The notes under the pieces are model-generated. The model had not been told where the DNA came from. It searched no databases and was given only the letters and a program-made list of their open reading frames with translations. A program made the translations under genes and the position numbers. Shown piece by piece: positions 16,772 to 28,446 of a DNA stretch of 64,000 nt (position 1 is the first letter of the stretch; the number at the start of each line of letters is the position of its first letter). Source of the DNA: JBQTIQ01 sp052387955 (lineage in GTDB: Bacteria > Actinomycetota > Acidimicrobiia > Acidimicrobiales > JACDCH01); assembly GCA_052387955.1 (NCBI GenBank), contig JBQTIQ010000040.1, forward strand, positions 1 through 64,000, read 5' to 3'.

Positions 16772-17710
16772 GTGGTCGTCGTCGGGACGGTCGGCTACGT
16801 CCTCATCGGGCTGTCGTTCCTCGACGCCCTCTACCAGACCGTCACCACCGTCACCACCGTCGGCTTCCGGGAGCTCGGCGAACCCACCGCATCGTTCAAA
16901 CTGTTCACGATGCTCGTCGCGCTCGTCGGTGTGGGCACGGCCCTCTACACCCTCGGCGTGCTCCTCGAATCACTGGTCGAGGGTTCGGTCACCGATCACC
17001 TGGGGAGGCGGCGGATGCAACGTCGGATCGACGAGCTGGCTGGCCACGTGATCATCTGCGGCTGGGGCCGCGTGGGCACCGCCATCGGGAAGTACCTCGC
17101 CCACGCAGGCACCGACGTCGTGGTGATCGACCGCGACGCCGACCGGGTCGATGGCTACCGCGGCTTGAGCGTCGAGGGTGACGCCACCGACGAGAACGTG
17201 CTCCGGGCCGCCGGCATCGAGCGCGCCCAGGCCCTGATCGCGGCGTTGAGCAACGACCCCGAGAACCTGTACGTCACGTTGACGGCCAGGGGCCTTCGGT
17301 CCGACCTGTTCATCGTGGCCCGGGCCCGTTTCGAAGATGCCGAGCCCAAGCTGGTACAGGCCGGCGCCGACCGGGTCGTCAACCCTCAACGCATCGGCGG
17401 CGCCCGGATGGCCGCTCTGGTGCGCCAGCCCAACGTGGCCGAGTTCCTCGACGTCGTCATGCACGAGGACCGTCTGGAGTGGCGCCTGGAGGAGGTCGAG
17501 GTCGGCGCGGGCTCAGCTCTCGCCGGCCGCACCCTCCGCGACGCCCAGGTCCGCGACCAGACCGGGGCATTGATCCTGGCCCTCCGGGACCGGTCGGGCG
17601 GGTTCAACACCAACCCCACCGGCGACGCTCGTCTCGAACCGGGCCACGTCATGATCGCCATCGGCACCGAGGAGGGCCTCGCCCGTCTCGTTGCGCTGGC
17701 CGTCGCCTGA
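16772..17710 (+). CDS. Potassium channel with RCK (TrkA-N) domains
   Basis: A two-helix K+ channel fused to cytoplasmic RCK domains. The pore loop reads TVTTVGF, a variant selectivity filter, between two hydrophobic helices. The Rossmann-type TrkA-N domain follows (HVIICGWGRVGTAIG and ID at the end of the second strand), then a TrkA-C-like domain. The first helix extends upstream in frame to about 16737, but no ATG, GTG or TTG exists there. GTG 16772 truncates that helix to about 17 residues. A CTG at 16658 overlapping the previous TGA is in frame and would give a full helix. The gene interrupts the mycobacterial order of neighbours. Confidence 0.82.
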   Translation: MVVVGTVGYVLIGLSFLDALYQTVTTVTTVGFRELGEPTASFKLFTMLVALVGVGTALYTLGVLLESLVEGSVTDHLGRRRMQRRIDELAGHVIICGWGRVGTAIGKYLAHAGTDVVVIDRDADRVDGYRGLSVEGDATDENVLRAAGIERAQALIAALSNDPENLYVTLTARGLRSDLFIVARARFEDAEPKLVQAGADRVVNPQRIGGARMAALVRQPNVAEFLDVVMHEDRLEWRLEEVEVGAGSALAGRTLRDAQVRDQTGALILALRDRSGGFNTNPTGDARLEPGHVMIAIGTEEGLARLVALAVA

Positions 17711-17715
17711 CCGGT

Positions 17716-17771
17716 CCTGCTCGGGGGCTGCGCCCCCGGGCCCCATCGTCGCCCGGCTCGCTGGCGCTCGC
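17716..17771 (+). repeat. Family B dispersed repeat, copy B1, with terminator-like hairpin
   Basis: Directly follows the K+ channel stop codon in the same orientation. It starts with the perfect hairpin GGGGGC-TGC-GCCCCC at 17723-17737. It continues with a conserved tail GGGCCCCATCGTCGCCCGGC and ends GCTGGCGCTCGC. The same element lies at 40047, 63848 and, reversed, at 49502. The hairpin has no T-run, as is common for actinobacterial terminators. Confidence 0.85.
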
Positions 17772-17872
17772 AGCCGGGCGTTGACGCTCGAACGGGCCGG
17801 GCTTAGGGTGGGCCATCTTGCATTGCTGTAGTTCCTTACCTGTGACTTGTTTCGCCCGGGGGGTCGACGACG

Positions 17873-18357
<485 letters not shown>

Positions 18358-18361
<4 letters not shown>

Positions 18362-19434
18362 GCGCGGGCGACCTCCGCCCCTCCCCGCTTGCCGCTGCTC
18401 ACCGCGCCCTGGGCGCCAAGCTGGTGCCCTTCGGAGGCTGGGCCATGCCGCTGAGCTACCCCGCCGGCACGATCGCTGAGCACCTGGCCTGCCGTCGAGG
18501 AGCGGTCGCCTTCGACGTCAGCCACCTGGGCACGGTCCGAGTCGTTGGGGCCGACGCCTTCGGCCGCCTCCAGCAGGCGCTGACCAACGACCTCGGGCGC
18601 ATCGGCGCCGGCCGCACGCAGTACACCCAGCTGCTCGACCCTGTCGACGGATCGGTGCTCGACGACCTCATCGTGTGGTGGGTCGCCCAGGACCGCTTCG
18701 ACGTCATGCCCAACGCGTCCAACACCGGCGCGGTGCGTGCCGCCCTGGGTGTGGCGCCCGCCGCCGACGTCACCGCGTCACGGGCCGTCATCGCCGTCCA
18801 GGGCCCCGCGGCGCGGGCGCGGCTGGCGACCGTCAGCCCCGAGGCCGCCGCCGTGCGCCGCCGCCACGTCGTCCCCATCAGCTGGCACGGGTCACCGGTC
18901 GTGGTGGCCGGCACCGGCTACACCGGCGAGGACGGGGTCGAGCTGGCGGTGCCCGTCGAGGTGGCGGTGGACCTGTGGCGGGCGCTGATCGGCGCCGGCA
19001 TCGAGCCCGCCGGCCTAGGCGCCCGGGACACGCTCCGGCTCGAGGCCGGGCTGCCGTTGCACGGTCACGAGCTCGGGCCCGGTATCACGCCGTTGCAGGC
19101 CGGTCTCGGCTGGGTGGTGGCGTGGGACAAGGGCGACTTCGCCGGCCGTGCTGCGCTCGCGGCCGAACGGGCCCGAGGGGTGGCCCGCCGGCTGCAGGGC
19201 ATCGCCACCGAAGGCCGGCGGCCTCCCCGAGCCGGCCATCGCGTGCGGGCCGGCGGCGAGCCCGTGGGCGAGGTCACCAGCGGGAACTTCTCGCCGGTAC
19301 TGGGCCACGGCATCGCCCTGGCCCTGCTGGCCCCCGGGCTCGGCGCCGGCACCACCGTCACGGTCGAAGCTCACGGCGGTGCCGCGCTGTCGGGCACCAT
19401 CGTCGAAGTCCCGTTCGTGACCTCGAGCGCCTGA
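18358..19434 (+). CDS. gcvT: Glycine cleavage system T protein (aminomethyltransferase)
   Basis: A 358-residue tetrahydrofolate-dependent aminomethyltransferase. It takes the aminomethyl group from lipoylated GcvH and yields methylene-THF and ammonia. Family stretches are visible: KLVPFGGWAMPLSY, FDVSHLGTVRV, GYTGEDGVEL near 185, RDTLRLEAGLPLHGHEL near 225, and VTSGNFSPVLG near 305. One point of variation is SHLG where SHMG is usual. It shares a GTGA overlap with the MerR gene and is separated from gcvP by the minus-strand membrane-protein gene. Confidence 0.93.
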
Positions 19435-19497
19435 TGGTGCTGGTCTGCTGTCAACCCTCCGCATGTCCGCGCCCGGTCTCGACGAGGGCGGCAGAGG

Positions 19498-21015
19498 TCA
19501 GCCCGACGCCGACCTCCGGGTGACGACGAGGTAGAACCCGGCGAAGACCCCCATGGCCAGGGCCGTCACCGTGAGCACCGGCGCCAGGTAGTCGGCCGGG
19601 GGCCAGCCGCCGGCCAGCTTGCGGAAGTTGGCCTGTTCGTCCTCGACGGCGGTGACGAGGTCGAGCCGGAAGTAGTCACGGACCTGGGTGGCGGTATCGA
19701 TGGGGGCGCCGTCGAAGCGGGTGCCGTCGGTCCCCGGTACCGAGGCCCAGCTCCCGGTCAACTGGGGGAGGCCGCCGATGGCCTGGCCCAGCTTGGGGAA
19801 GCGCTCGGTGAGGATCTCGATCACCTGGTCGCCGGGACGGTTCAGGGCGGTAGAGAGGAAGCTGACCAGGGGCGCGATCTCGGCGGTGACCGCCTCCAGC
19901 GGCAGGGCGTCGAGCAGGGCGGTGACCCGGGGGAACTCGGCGGCCAGCAGGCCGCGCACGCCGTCGGTTGGCAGCCCGGTGGTCTCGGCCAGGAAGTCGA
20001 TGAGCAGAGGCACCTCCGCCGCCGCTCCACCCAGCGCCGACACGATGGGGTCGAGGGTGTCGACGCCGGCTGAGATCACCTCGATGCCGCCGCGGCTGGT
20101 ATCGACCCGTTCGGCGCTGAAGGCCGGCTCGGCGCCGTCGGCGAGCTCCTGGGCGTCGCCGAGGCGCCCGAAGAGCTGGAAGGCAACGACGAGTACCAGC
20201 ACCAGGACGCTGACCAGCAGGACTGCGCCCCAGGCCGCGCTCGACAGGGCCCGGTTGAGCATCCCGTTGTGGTCGAGGTACCACATGGCGGCGCCGAAGA
20301 AGGCGGCGACGAACCCGAGCACCGTGAGGAGAGGAGCGATCGACTTCACGCCCCCCGGAAGGCGGTCGACGGCACGGAACTCGTCGGCGTGGCGCTCGAA
20401 GATCGGGACCGCGTCGGCCCGGAAGTAGTCCCGCACCTGTCGGACGGTGTCGACCGGCGATCCGTCGAAGCGCGCTCCCGGGGTCCCGGGCACGTCGATC
20501 CATCCCGACGTGACCGTGGGGAGGCTGGTGATGGCCTGGGTCAGGCGGGGGAACCGGCCGAGGGCGGCGGCCGCCTGTTCGGGTGTGAGGGCCAACGCGG
20601 TGGCCAGGAACGGCACCAGCCGACCGATCTCGTCGGTCACGGCCTCGAGTGGGAGGGCGTCGACGATGCCGGCGACATGAGGGAACTGTTCCCTCAGGGT
20701 GCCGAAGACCTCTTCCTGGGTCTGGCCGGTGGAGGTGGCCACCAGCCCGAGGAACGGCGCCAACTCGGCGGCGGCGCCGGTCGAGAACACGAGCGGGTCG
20801 ATCGTGTCGATGACCGTCGACAGGAACTCGACCCCGGACCGGGTGGTGGCCACGTTGGCCTCGGTCATGGCCGGCCGTAGGCCGTCGACGACCTGCTGGC
20901 CGGCGTCGAGCCGCCCGAAGAGCCCCAACGCCACCACCAGGACGAGCACCACCACGCCCAGCCCGGCCACCACCAGCCAGGGTGAGCCGGCGCCCGCACG
21001 CCCCTTGTTCGCCAT
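19498..21015 (-). CDS. Internally duplicated membrane protein, unknown function
   Basis: A 505-residue protein built of two tandem halves of about 240 residues. Each half has an N-terminal membrane helix (about 14-33 and 262-283), a soluble helical domain, and a C-terminal membrane helix (about 228-246 and 480-498). Halves match at ALPLEAVTDEIGRLVPFL versus ALPLEAVTAEIAPLVSFL and at RFDGSPVDTVRQVRDYF versus RFDGAPIDTATQVRDYF. The four-helix topology would put both large domains on one side, probably outside. I do not recognise the family. It lies between gcvT and gcvP on the opposite strand to gcvT and may be unrelated to glycine cleavage. Confidence 0.8.
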   Translation of the reverse strand: MANKGRAGAGSPWLVVAGLGVVVLVLVVALGLFGRLDAGQQVVDGLRPAMTEANVATTRSGVEFLSTVIDTIDPLVFSTGAAAELAPFLGLVATSTGQTQEEVFGTLREQFPHVAGIVDALPLEAVTDEIGRLVPFLATALALTPEQAAAALGRFPRLTQAITSLPTVTSGWIDVPGTPGARFDGSPVDTVRQVRDYFRADAVPIFERHADEFRAVDRLPGGVKSIAPLLTVLGFVAAFFGAAMWYLDHNGMLNRALSSAAWGAVLLVSVLVLVLVVAFQLFGRLGDAQELADGAEPAFSAERVDTSRGGIEVISAGVDTLDPIVSALGGAAAEVPLLIDFLAETTGLPTDGVRGLLAAEFPRVTALLDALPLEAVTAEIAPLVSFLSTALNRPGDQVIEILTERFPKLGQAIGGLPQLTGSWASVPGTDGTRFDGAPIDTATQVRDYFRLDLVTAVEDEQANFRKLAGGWPPADYLAPVLTVTALAMGVFAGFYLVVTRRSASG

Positions 21016-21029
21016 GACGTCATCATTGC

Positions 21030-21090
21030 GCGTTCCCCGGCCACGCAGGCCGAGCGTGACCGCACCTCCGCTGGTGCTTCGGTGCTCGCA
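21030..21090 (+). repeat. Family A dispersed repeat, copy A1 (diverged)
   Basis: Begins GCGTTCCCCGGCCACGCAGG, identical to the other family A copies. It then drifts (CCGCTGGTGCTTCGGTGCTCGC where A3 has CGCTGGCGCTCCGGCGCTCGC). It occupies part of the 169-bp gap between the gcvP stop and the start of the duplicated membrane protein. I see no gene in the rest of that gap. Confidence 0.75.
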
Positions 21091-21184
21091 TCGGTGGGCA
21101 CCGCACCGCTCTGCCTGGGCTCAGCCCGCGGCGCGGCTTCGGGGCTCGATCGGTCGACCCGTGACCATGGCTGGATGCCTGCCG

Positions 21185-24145
<2,961 letters not shown>

Positions 24146-24164
24146 GGGGGCGGCGTCTCCTCGC

Positions 24165-24291
24165 GATGTCTCCCCGAGCTGTCACGGTGCCCGAGCGCCG
24201 CTCCAGCTGTGCCTCGTCCGTGTGGTCGGTTGGCCTGAGAGTTTCCCGGGAGTTGGTTGCCCCTTCGGCGCACCCGGAGGTGCTCTCCCAC
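24165..24291 (-). promoter_or_regulatory. Glycine riboswitch upstream of gcvP
   Basis: On the minus strand, positions 24291-24232 read GGGAGAGCACCTCCGGGTGC, then GCCGAAGGGGCAACC, and close with AAACTCTCAGGCC. This is the glycine aptamer with its P1 arms (GAGAG pairing with CTCTC) and the conserved GCCGAAGGGGCAA core. Downstream (24231-24165) I find no second GCCGAAGG core, so only one canonical aptamer is visible. The rest probably forms the expression platform. Glycine riboswitches are usually ON switches for glycine cleavage genes, as expected here. Confidence 0.93.
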
Positions 24292-24344
24292 ACGAGGTCG
24301 ACGGCCCGAGCACGCTACCAGCCAGCCACGCTCGGCCCGCCGAT

Positions 24345-25301
24345 ATGGTCCGGTCCGTGGCCGACGCCGGGCGGGAGCGCCCCACCCTGATCGAAGCCCG
24401 CGGCCTCACCAAACGTTTCGGGGACCAGGTGGCGGTCGACGCCGTCGATTTCGACGTCGAGCGGGGGGAGGCGTTCGGGTTCCTGGGCCCCAACGGCGCC
24501 GGCAAGTCGTCGACGATGCGCATGATCGGCTGTGTGTCGCCGGCCTCGGCGGGACGGCTCCGGGTGCTGGGGATGGACCCTGCCACTGACGGCCCGGCCA
24601 TCCGCGCCCGGCTCGGCGTCGTGCCTCAGGAGGACACGCTCGACATGGAGCTGTCGGTGGCCGAGAACCTGTTCATCTACGGCCGCTACTTCGACCTGCC
24701 CCGGGCCGAGATCCGCCGGCGGGCGGCCGAGCTGCTCGACTTCGTCCAGCTCGGCGACCGGGCCGACGACCGGGTCGAGCCCCTGTCGGGCGGCATGAAA
24801 CGCCGGCTCACCATCGCCCGGTCGTTGATCAACCGGCCCGAACTGCTGCTGCTCGACGAGCCAACCACCGGCCTCGATCCCCAGGCCCGCCACGTGGTGT
24901 GGGACCGCCTCTACCGGCTCAAGCAGCAGGGCGTCACCCTGGTGCTGACCACGCACTACATGGACGAGGCCGAACAGCTCTGTGACCGCCTGGTGGTGAT
25001 GGACAAGGCCCGCATCGCTGCCATCGGGTCGCCCCGCTCGCTGATCGAGCTCCACTCGACCCGCGAGGTGGTCGAGCTTCGTTTCCGTCCCGGGGACCAG
25101 GAGACGGCGGTGGACCGGTTGGCGGGCCTGGCCACCCGCACCGAGGTGCTGCCCGACCGGGTGCTGCTCTACGTGACCGACGGCGACCCGGTGGTGGCCG
25201 AGGTCCACGCCCGGGGCCTGGTGCCGGAGAACATGGTCGTGCGCCGGGCCACGCTCGAGGACGTCTTCCTCCATCTGACCGGTCGGACCCTGGTCGAATG
25301 A
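24345..25301 (+). CDS. ABC exporter ATP-binding subunit (DrrA/NodI-like)
   Basis: A 318-residue ATPase. Walker A is GPNGAGKSS near residue 48, the signature is LSGGMKRRL near 146, Walker B is LLLLDEP near 168, and the H-loop is LTTHYMDEAE near 203. A C-terminal domain of about 90 residues follows, typical of the drug- or polysaccharide-export branch. It heads a three-gene operon with two ABC-2 permeases through 4-bp overlaps. ATG 24345 was chosen; GTG 24357 is an in-frame alternative. It is divergent from gcvP. Substrate unknown. Confidence 0.9.
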   Translation: MVRSVADAGRERPTLIEARGLTKRFGDQVAVDAVDFDVERGEAFGFLGPNGAGKSSTMRMIGCVSPASAGRLRVLGMDPATDGPAIRARLGVVPQEDTLDMELSVAENLFIYGRYFDLPRAEIRRRAAELLDFVQLGDRADDRVEPLSGGMKRRLTIARSLINRPELLLLDEPTTGLDPQARHVVWDRLYRLKQQGVTLVLTTHYMDEAEQLCDRLVVMDKARIAAIGSPRSLIELHSTREVVELRFRPGDQETAVDRLAGLATRTEVLPDRVLLYVTDGDPVVAEVHARGLVPENMVVRRATLEDVFLHLTGRTLVE

Positions 25302-26086
25302 GCACCCCCGGCGCGCTCCGGGTCGTCGAGGCGCTGGCCGTCCACTACCGGCGTTCGTGGCGGCTGGCGATGGCGACGTCGTTCCTCAACCCGTTGCTGT
25401 TCTTGCTGGCCATGGGCGTCGGCCTGGGCTCGCTGGTCGACGGGGGCACCGCCGGCGCAGGGGCCGCCTCGCTGGGCGGTGCCGGCTACCTCGACTTCCT
25501 GGCCCCGGGGTTGCTGGCCGCCACCGCCGTGCAGGTGGGGGCGGCCGAGTCCACCTATCCGGTCCTGTCCCGGGTGAAGTGGAACCCGACGTACCCGGCG
25601 ATGTTGGCCACCCCGCTCGAGGTGGGCGACCTGGTCAACGGACAGCTGGGGTGGATCGGCCTCCGGCTGCTGCAGACGACGACCCTGTTCGCCCTGGTGA
25701 TGGTCATGTTGGGCGCCCTCGGCTCATGGTGGGGTGTGCTGGCCGTCCCCGTCGCCGCTCTTTGCGGCCTGGCGCTGGCCGCTCCGATCTGTGCCGTGAG
25801 CGCCTCTCTGCAACGAGACGTCGGCCTGGCCAGCATCCTGCGCTTCGGCATCATGCCGATGTTCCTCTTCTCGGGAACGTTCTTCCCGGTCTCCCAGCTA
25901 CCGGCGCTCCTGCAGCCGGTGGCCTACGCCACCCCGCTGTGGCATGGCGTCGACCTGTGCCGCCGCCTGTGCCTGGGCACCGCCGGGGCCGCCCGGTCGC
26001 TCGGGCACCTGGCCTACCTGGCCCTGTGGCTGGCGGTCGGCGCCGCGGTGGCGACCAGGGCCTACCGCCGGCGGTTGGTCAAGTGA
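25298..26086 (+). CDS. ABC-2 type permease, first of pair
   Basis: A 262-residue permease with about six membrane helices of the ABC-2 (NodJ/DrrB) type. The segment MPMFLFSGTFFPVSQLP near 188 is the usual ABC-2 signature before the last helices. The ATG overlaps the ATPase stop (ATGA) and its own stop overlaps the next GTG. It and the next permease are distant homologues, so the transporter is probably an ATPase dimer with a heterodimeric membrane part. Confidence 0.88.
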   Translation: MSTPGALRVVEALAVHYRRSWRLAMATSFLNPLLFLLAMGVGLGSLVDGGTAGAGAASLGGAGYLDFLAPGLLAATAVQVGAAESTYPVLSRVKWNPTYPAMLATPLEVGDLVNGQLGWIGLRLLQTTTLFALVMVMLGALGSWWGVLAVPVAALCGLALAAPICAVSASLQRDVGLASILRFGIMPMFLFSGTFFPVSQLPALLQPVAYATPLWHGVDLCRRLCLGTAGAARSLGHLAYLALWLAVGAAVATRAYRRRLVK

Positions 26087-26907
26087 CCCTCGCCGGCGAA
26101 CGCCGGCTGGCGGCACTGCTGAGCGCGCCGCGGGTGCCGCTCGGTCGCTGGCGGCCGGGCCGGGTCCTCGAGCGCAACGTCATGGTCGCCCGCTACTCGT
26201 GGTTGGTCATCTTCTCGGGCTTCTTCGACCCGGTCTTCTACCTGTTCTCGCTCGGCGTCGGCCTGGGGGAACTGGTCGGGAGCGTCCCCGGCCCCCACGG
26301 GGGCAGCGTCTCCTACCGTGAGTTCGTCGCCCCCGCCCTGATGGCGGCCTCGGCCATGAACGGCGCCGTGTACGAGTCGACGATGAACGTCTTCTACAAG
26401 CTGCGCCACGCCCGGGTCTACGACGCCCTGCTGGCGACGCCGATGAGCCCGGGCGACGTCGCCCGGGGGGAGATCACCTGGTGCCTCCTGCGGGGCGGCC
26501 TCTACGGGACCGGCTTTCTCCTGGTCATGGCGGCGATGGGCCTGATCGGGTCGTGGTGGGCGCTGATGGCGCTGCCGGCAGTGCTGCTCATCGGGTTCGC
26601 CTTCGCCGCCTGCGGGATGGCGTTCACGTCCTATGTGCGGACGTGGGCCGACTTCGAACTGGTCCAGCTGGCGGTGGTGCTGATGTTCCTGTTCTCGGCC
26701 ACCTTCTATCCGTTGGGCGTCTACCCCCGGGGCCTTCAGCTGGTGGTGCAGGCGACGCCGCTCTTCCACGGGGTCACGCTGGTGAGGGCGTTGACGGCCG
26801 GCGCCGTCGGCCCGGGCCTGCTGGTGCACCTGGCCTATCTGGTGACGATGGGGGCCGTCGGCCTGGCCATCACCGGCCGGCGCTTCGCCCGCCTCCTGCT
26901 GCCCTAG
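26083..26907 (+). CDS. ABC-2 type permease, second of pair
   Basis: A 274-residue permease with six predicted helices and an N-terminal cytoplasmic stretch of about 35 residues. The signature MFLFSATFYPLGVYPRGL near 205 parallels the first permease. GTG 26083 overlaps the previous stop by 4 bp. The pair with an ATPase of the DrrA/NodI type points to export of a lipid, polyketide or glycan-linked compound, but nothing in the sequence fixes the substrate. Convergent with the slipin gene after 9 bp. Confidence 0.88.
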   Translation: MTLAGERRLAALLSAPRVPLGRWRPGRVLERNVMVARYSWLVIFSGFFDPVFYLFSLGVGLGELVGSVPGPHGGSVSYREFVAPALMAASAMNGAVYESTMNVFYKLRHARVYDALLATPMSPGDVARGEITWCLLRGGLYGTGFLLVMAAMGLIGSWWALMALPAVLLIGFAFAACGMAFTSYVRTWADFELVQLAVVLMFLFSATFYPLGVYPRGLQLVVQATPLFHGVTLVRALTAGAVGPGLLVHLAYLVTMGAVGLAITGRRFARLLLP

Positions 26908-26916
26908 CGGCGCCGA

Positions 26917-27738
26917 CTACGCCGGCGACGCAGTCGGCGGGGGAGGCGCCGGAGGCGCCGGAGGCGCCGGCTTTCCCGCCGCCAGCCTGCCCATGGCCTG
27001 GAAGGCCTCGAGCAGCTCGATGGGGATCGGGAAGATGATGGTCGAGTTGTTCTCGGCCGAGATCTCCGCCATCGTCTGCAGCTGGCGGAGCTGCAGGGCG
27101 CCGGGCGAGGCGGCGATCACGTCGGCCGCTTCGCCCAGCTTCTGGGACGCTTGCAGCTCGCCTTCGGCGGCGATGATCTTGGCCCGGCGTTCGCGCTCGG
27201 CCTCGGCCTGGCGGGCCATGGCCCGCTGCATCTGCTCGGGTAGCCCCACGTCCCGGATCTCCACCCGGTGGACCTTCACGCCCCACGATTCGGTCTGGGC
27301 GTCGAGCGCCTCCTGGAGCTCGGCGTCGATCTGGTCACGTTCGCTCAGCAACTGGTCGAGCTCGTGGCGCCCCACCGTCGAGCGGAGGGTGGTCTGGGCC
27401 ACCAGCTGCGACGAGGAGTACCAGTCGCGGATCTTGACCACCGACGCCGCCGGGTCGACGACCTGGAAGTAGGCCACCGCGTCCACGGTGGCGGTGACGT
27501 TGTCCCGGGTGATCACGGCCTGCGACGCCACCGGCACGGCGACGATCTGCAGGTTCGTCTTGATGATCTTGTCGATCACCGGGATGACGAAGAAGACGCC
27601 CGGGCCCTTGGCGCCGACGCAGCGGCCGAGGCGGAAGATCACGCCCCGCTCGTACTCCTGGACGATCTTGATCGACGACGCCAGGATCAGCACGAACACG
27701 AAGCCCACCACGAGGATGGCCACTACCGCATTTCCCAC
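26917..27738 (-). CDS. SPFH-domain slipin (stomatin-like)
   Basis: A 273-residue membrane scaffold protein. One N-terminal hydrophobic helix (about residues 5-25), the SPFH domain (QEYERGVIFRLGRCVG near 28, ITRDNVTATVDAV near 77), then a helical Ala/Glu-rich part (AEAERERRAKIIAAEGE). The C terminus is a Pro-Ala tract encoded by three 9-bp GGAGGCGCC repeats at 26942-26968. Slipins oligomerise at the inner membrane and usually pair with NfeD, as here: the NfeD gene lies 48 bp upstream on the same strand. Confidence 0.92.
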   Translation of the reverse strand: MGNAVVAILVVGFVFVLILASSIKIVQEYERGVIFRLGRCVGAKGPGVFFVIPVIDKIIKTNLQIVAVPVASQAVITRDNVTATVDAVAYFQVVDPAASVVKIRDWYSSSQLVAQTTLRSTVGRHELDQLLSERDQIDAELQEALDAQTESWGVKVHRVEIRDVGLPEQMQRAMARQAEAERERRAKIIAAEGELQASQKLGEAADVIAASPGALQLRQLQTMAEISAENNSTIIFPIPIELLEAFQAMGRLAAGKPAPPAPPAPPPPTASPA

Positions 27739-27786
27739 CGTTACCTCCTGGTCGCCGCCCGTCGAGGCGTACGCCTCGGCCTATGT

Positions 27787-28398
27787 CTAGACGCCCCAGC
27801 CGACGGGCGCGTACAGGGCGACGTCGAGGGTCATGCCCCGGTAACCGAGCACGCTCACCTCGACGCCGGGCCACAGCGCCGGCGGCCCGCAGGCGTTCCA
27901 GAGCGAGCCGTCGACCCGGACGGTGCCGGTGCCGTCCTGCCAGCGGGTGACCGTCCCGGTGCGCCCGACGAGCGCATCCATACCGAGCTGGGGTGGCATG
28001 TCGAGCAGGCGAGTAGCCGAGCGGAGCAGGGGCCGGAACCCGATCGGGAGCCCCACGGTGCCGACCACGGCCAGCACGATCGTCGCCGGGTCACCGGCCA
28101 GCACGCCGTAACCGCCGCTGCCCAGGCCGAACAGGCCGGCCGCCGCCAGCTGGGCCGACGGCGAGCGGCGCCCGAAGGTGAGCAGCACCGCCCACACGCA
28201 CACCGCGGCCGCCACCGCCAAGAGCGGCCACCACGGTTCACCGAGCCGGTCGGCGGTGGCCACGGCGAGCGCCGCCAGCGCCAGACCCGACAGCCCCGCC
28301 ACCCCGAACGTGGGCAGGGCGACCTCGACCAGCAGCAGGGCCGCTGACAGCGTCAGCGCCACCAGCACCAGGGCGGGACCGTCGAGCAGCGCACCCAT
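27787..28398 (-). CDS. NfeD-like membrane protein (short form)
   Basis: A 203-residue partner of slipin. About four hydrophobic helices cover residues 8-130 and a C-terminal OB-fold domain covers about 140-200 (LVGRTGTVTRWQDGTGTVRV). It lacks the N-terminal ClpP-like protease part, so it is the short NfeD form. The pairing with slipin is one of the most conserved in bacteria and suggests a lipid-microdomain scaffold. ATG 28398 opens just before the first helix. Confidence 0.85.
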   Translation of the reverse strand: MGALLDGPALVLVALTLSAALLLVEVALPTFGVAGLSGLALAALAVATADRLGEPWWPLLAVAAAVCVWAVLLTFGRRSPSAQLAAAGLFGLGSGGYGVLAGDPATIVLAVVGTVGLPIGFRPLLRSATRLLDMPPQLGMDALVGRTGTVTRWQDGTGTVRVDGSLWNACGPPALWPGVEVSVLGYRGMTLDVALYAPVGWGV

Positions 28399-28446
28399 CG
28401 GCGGAAGCGTACCGGCGCTGGGGCCCGGCGCCGCCGGGCGCGGCCC

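Noticed and set aside
24165..24231. Second glycine aptamer
   Set aside because: No GCCGAAGG core or matching P1 arms were found after the first aptamer. A covariance search could still find a diverged one.
26942..26968. Three GGAGGCGCC repeats as a regulatory element
   Set aside because: They lie inside the slipin coding sequence and encode its Pro-Ala tail; coding low complexity is enough.
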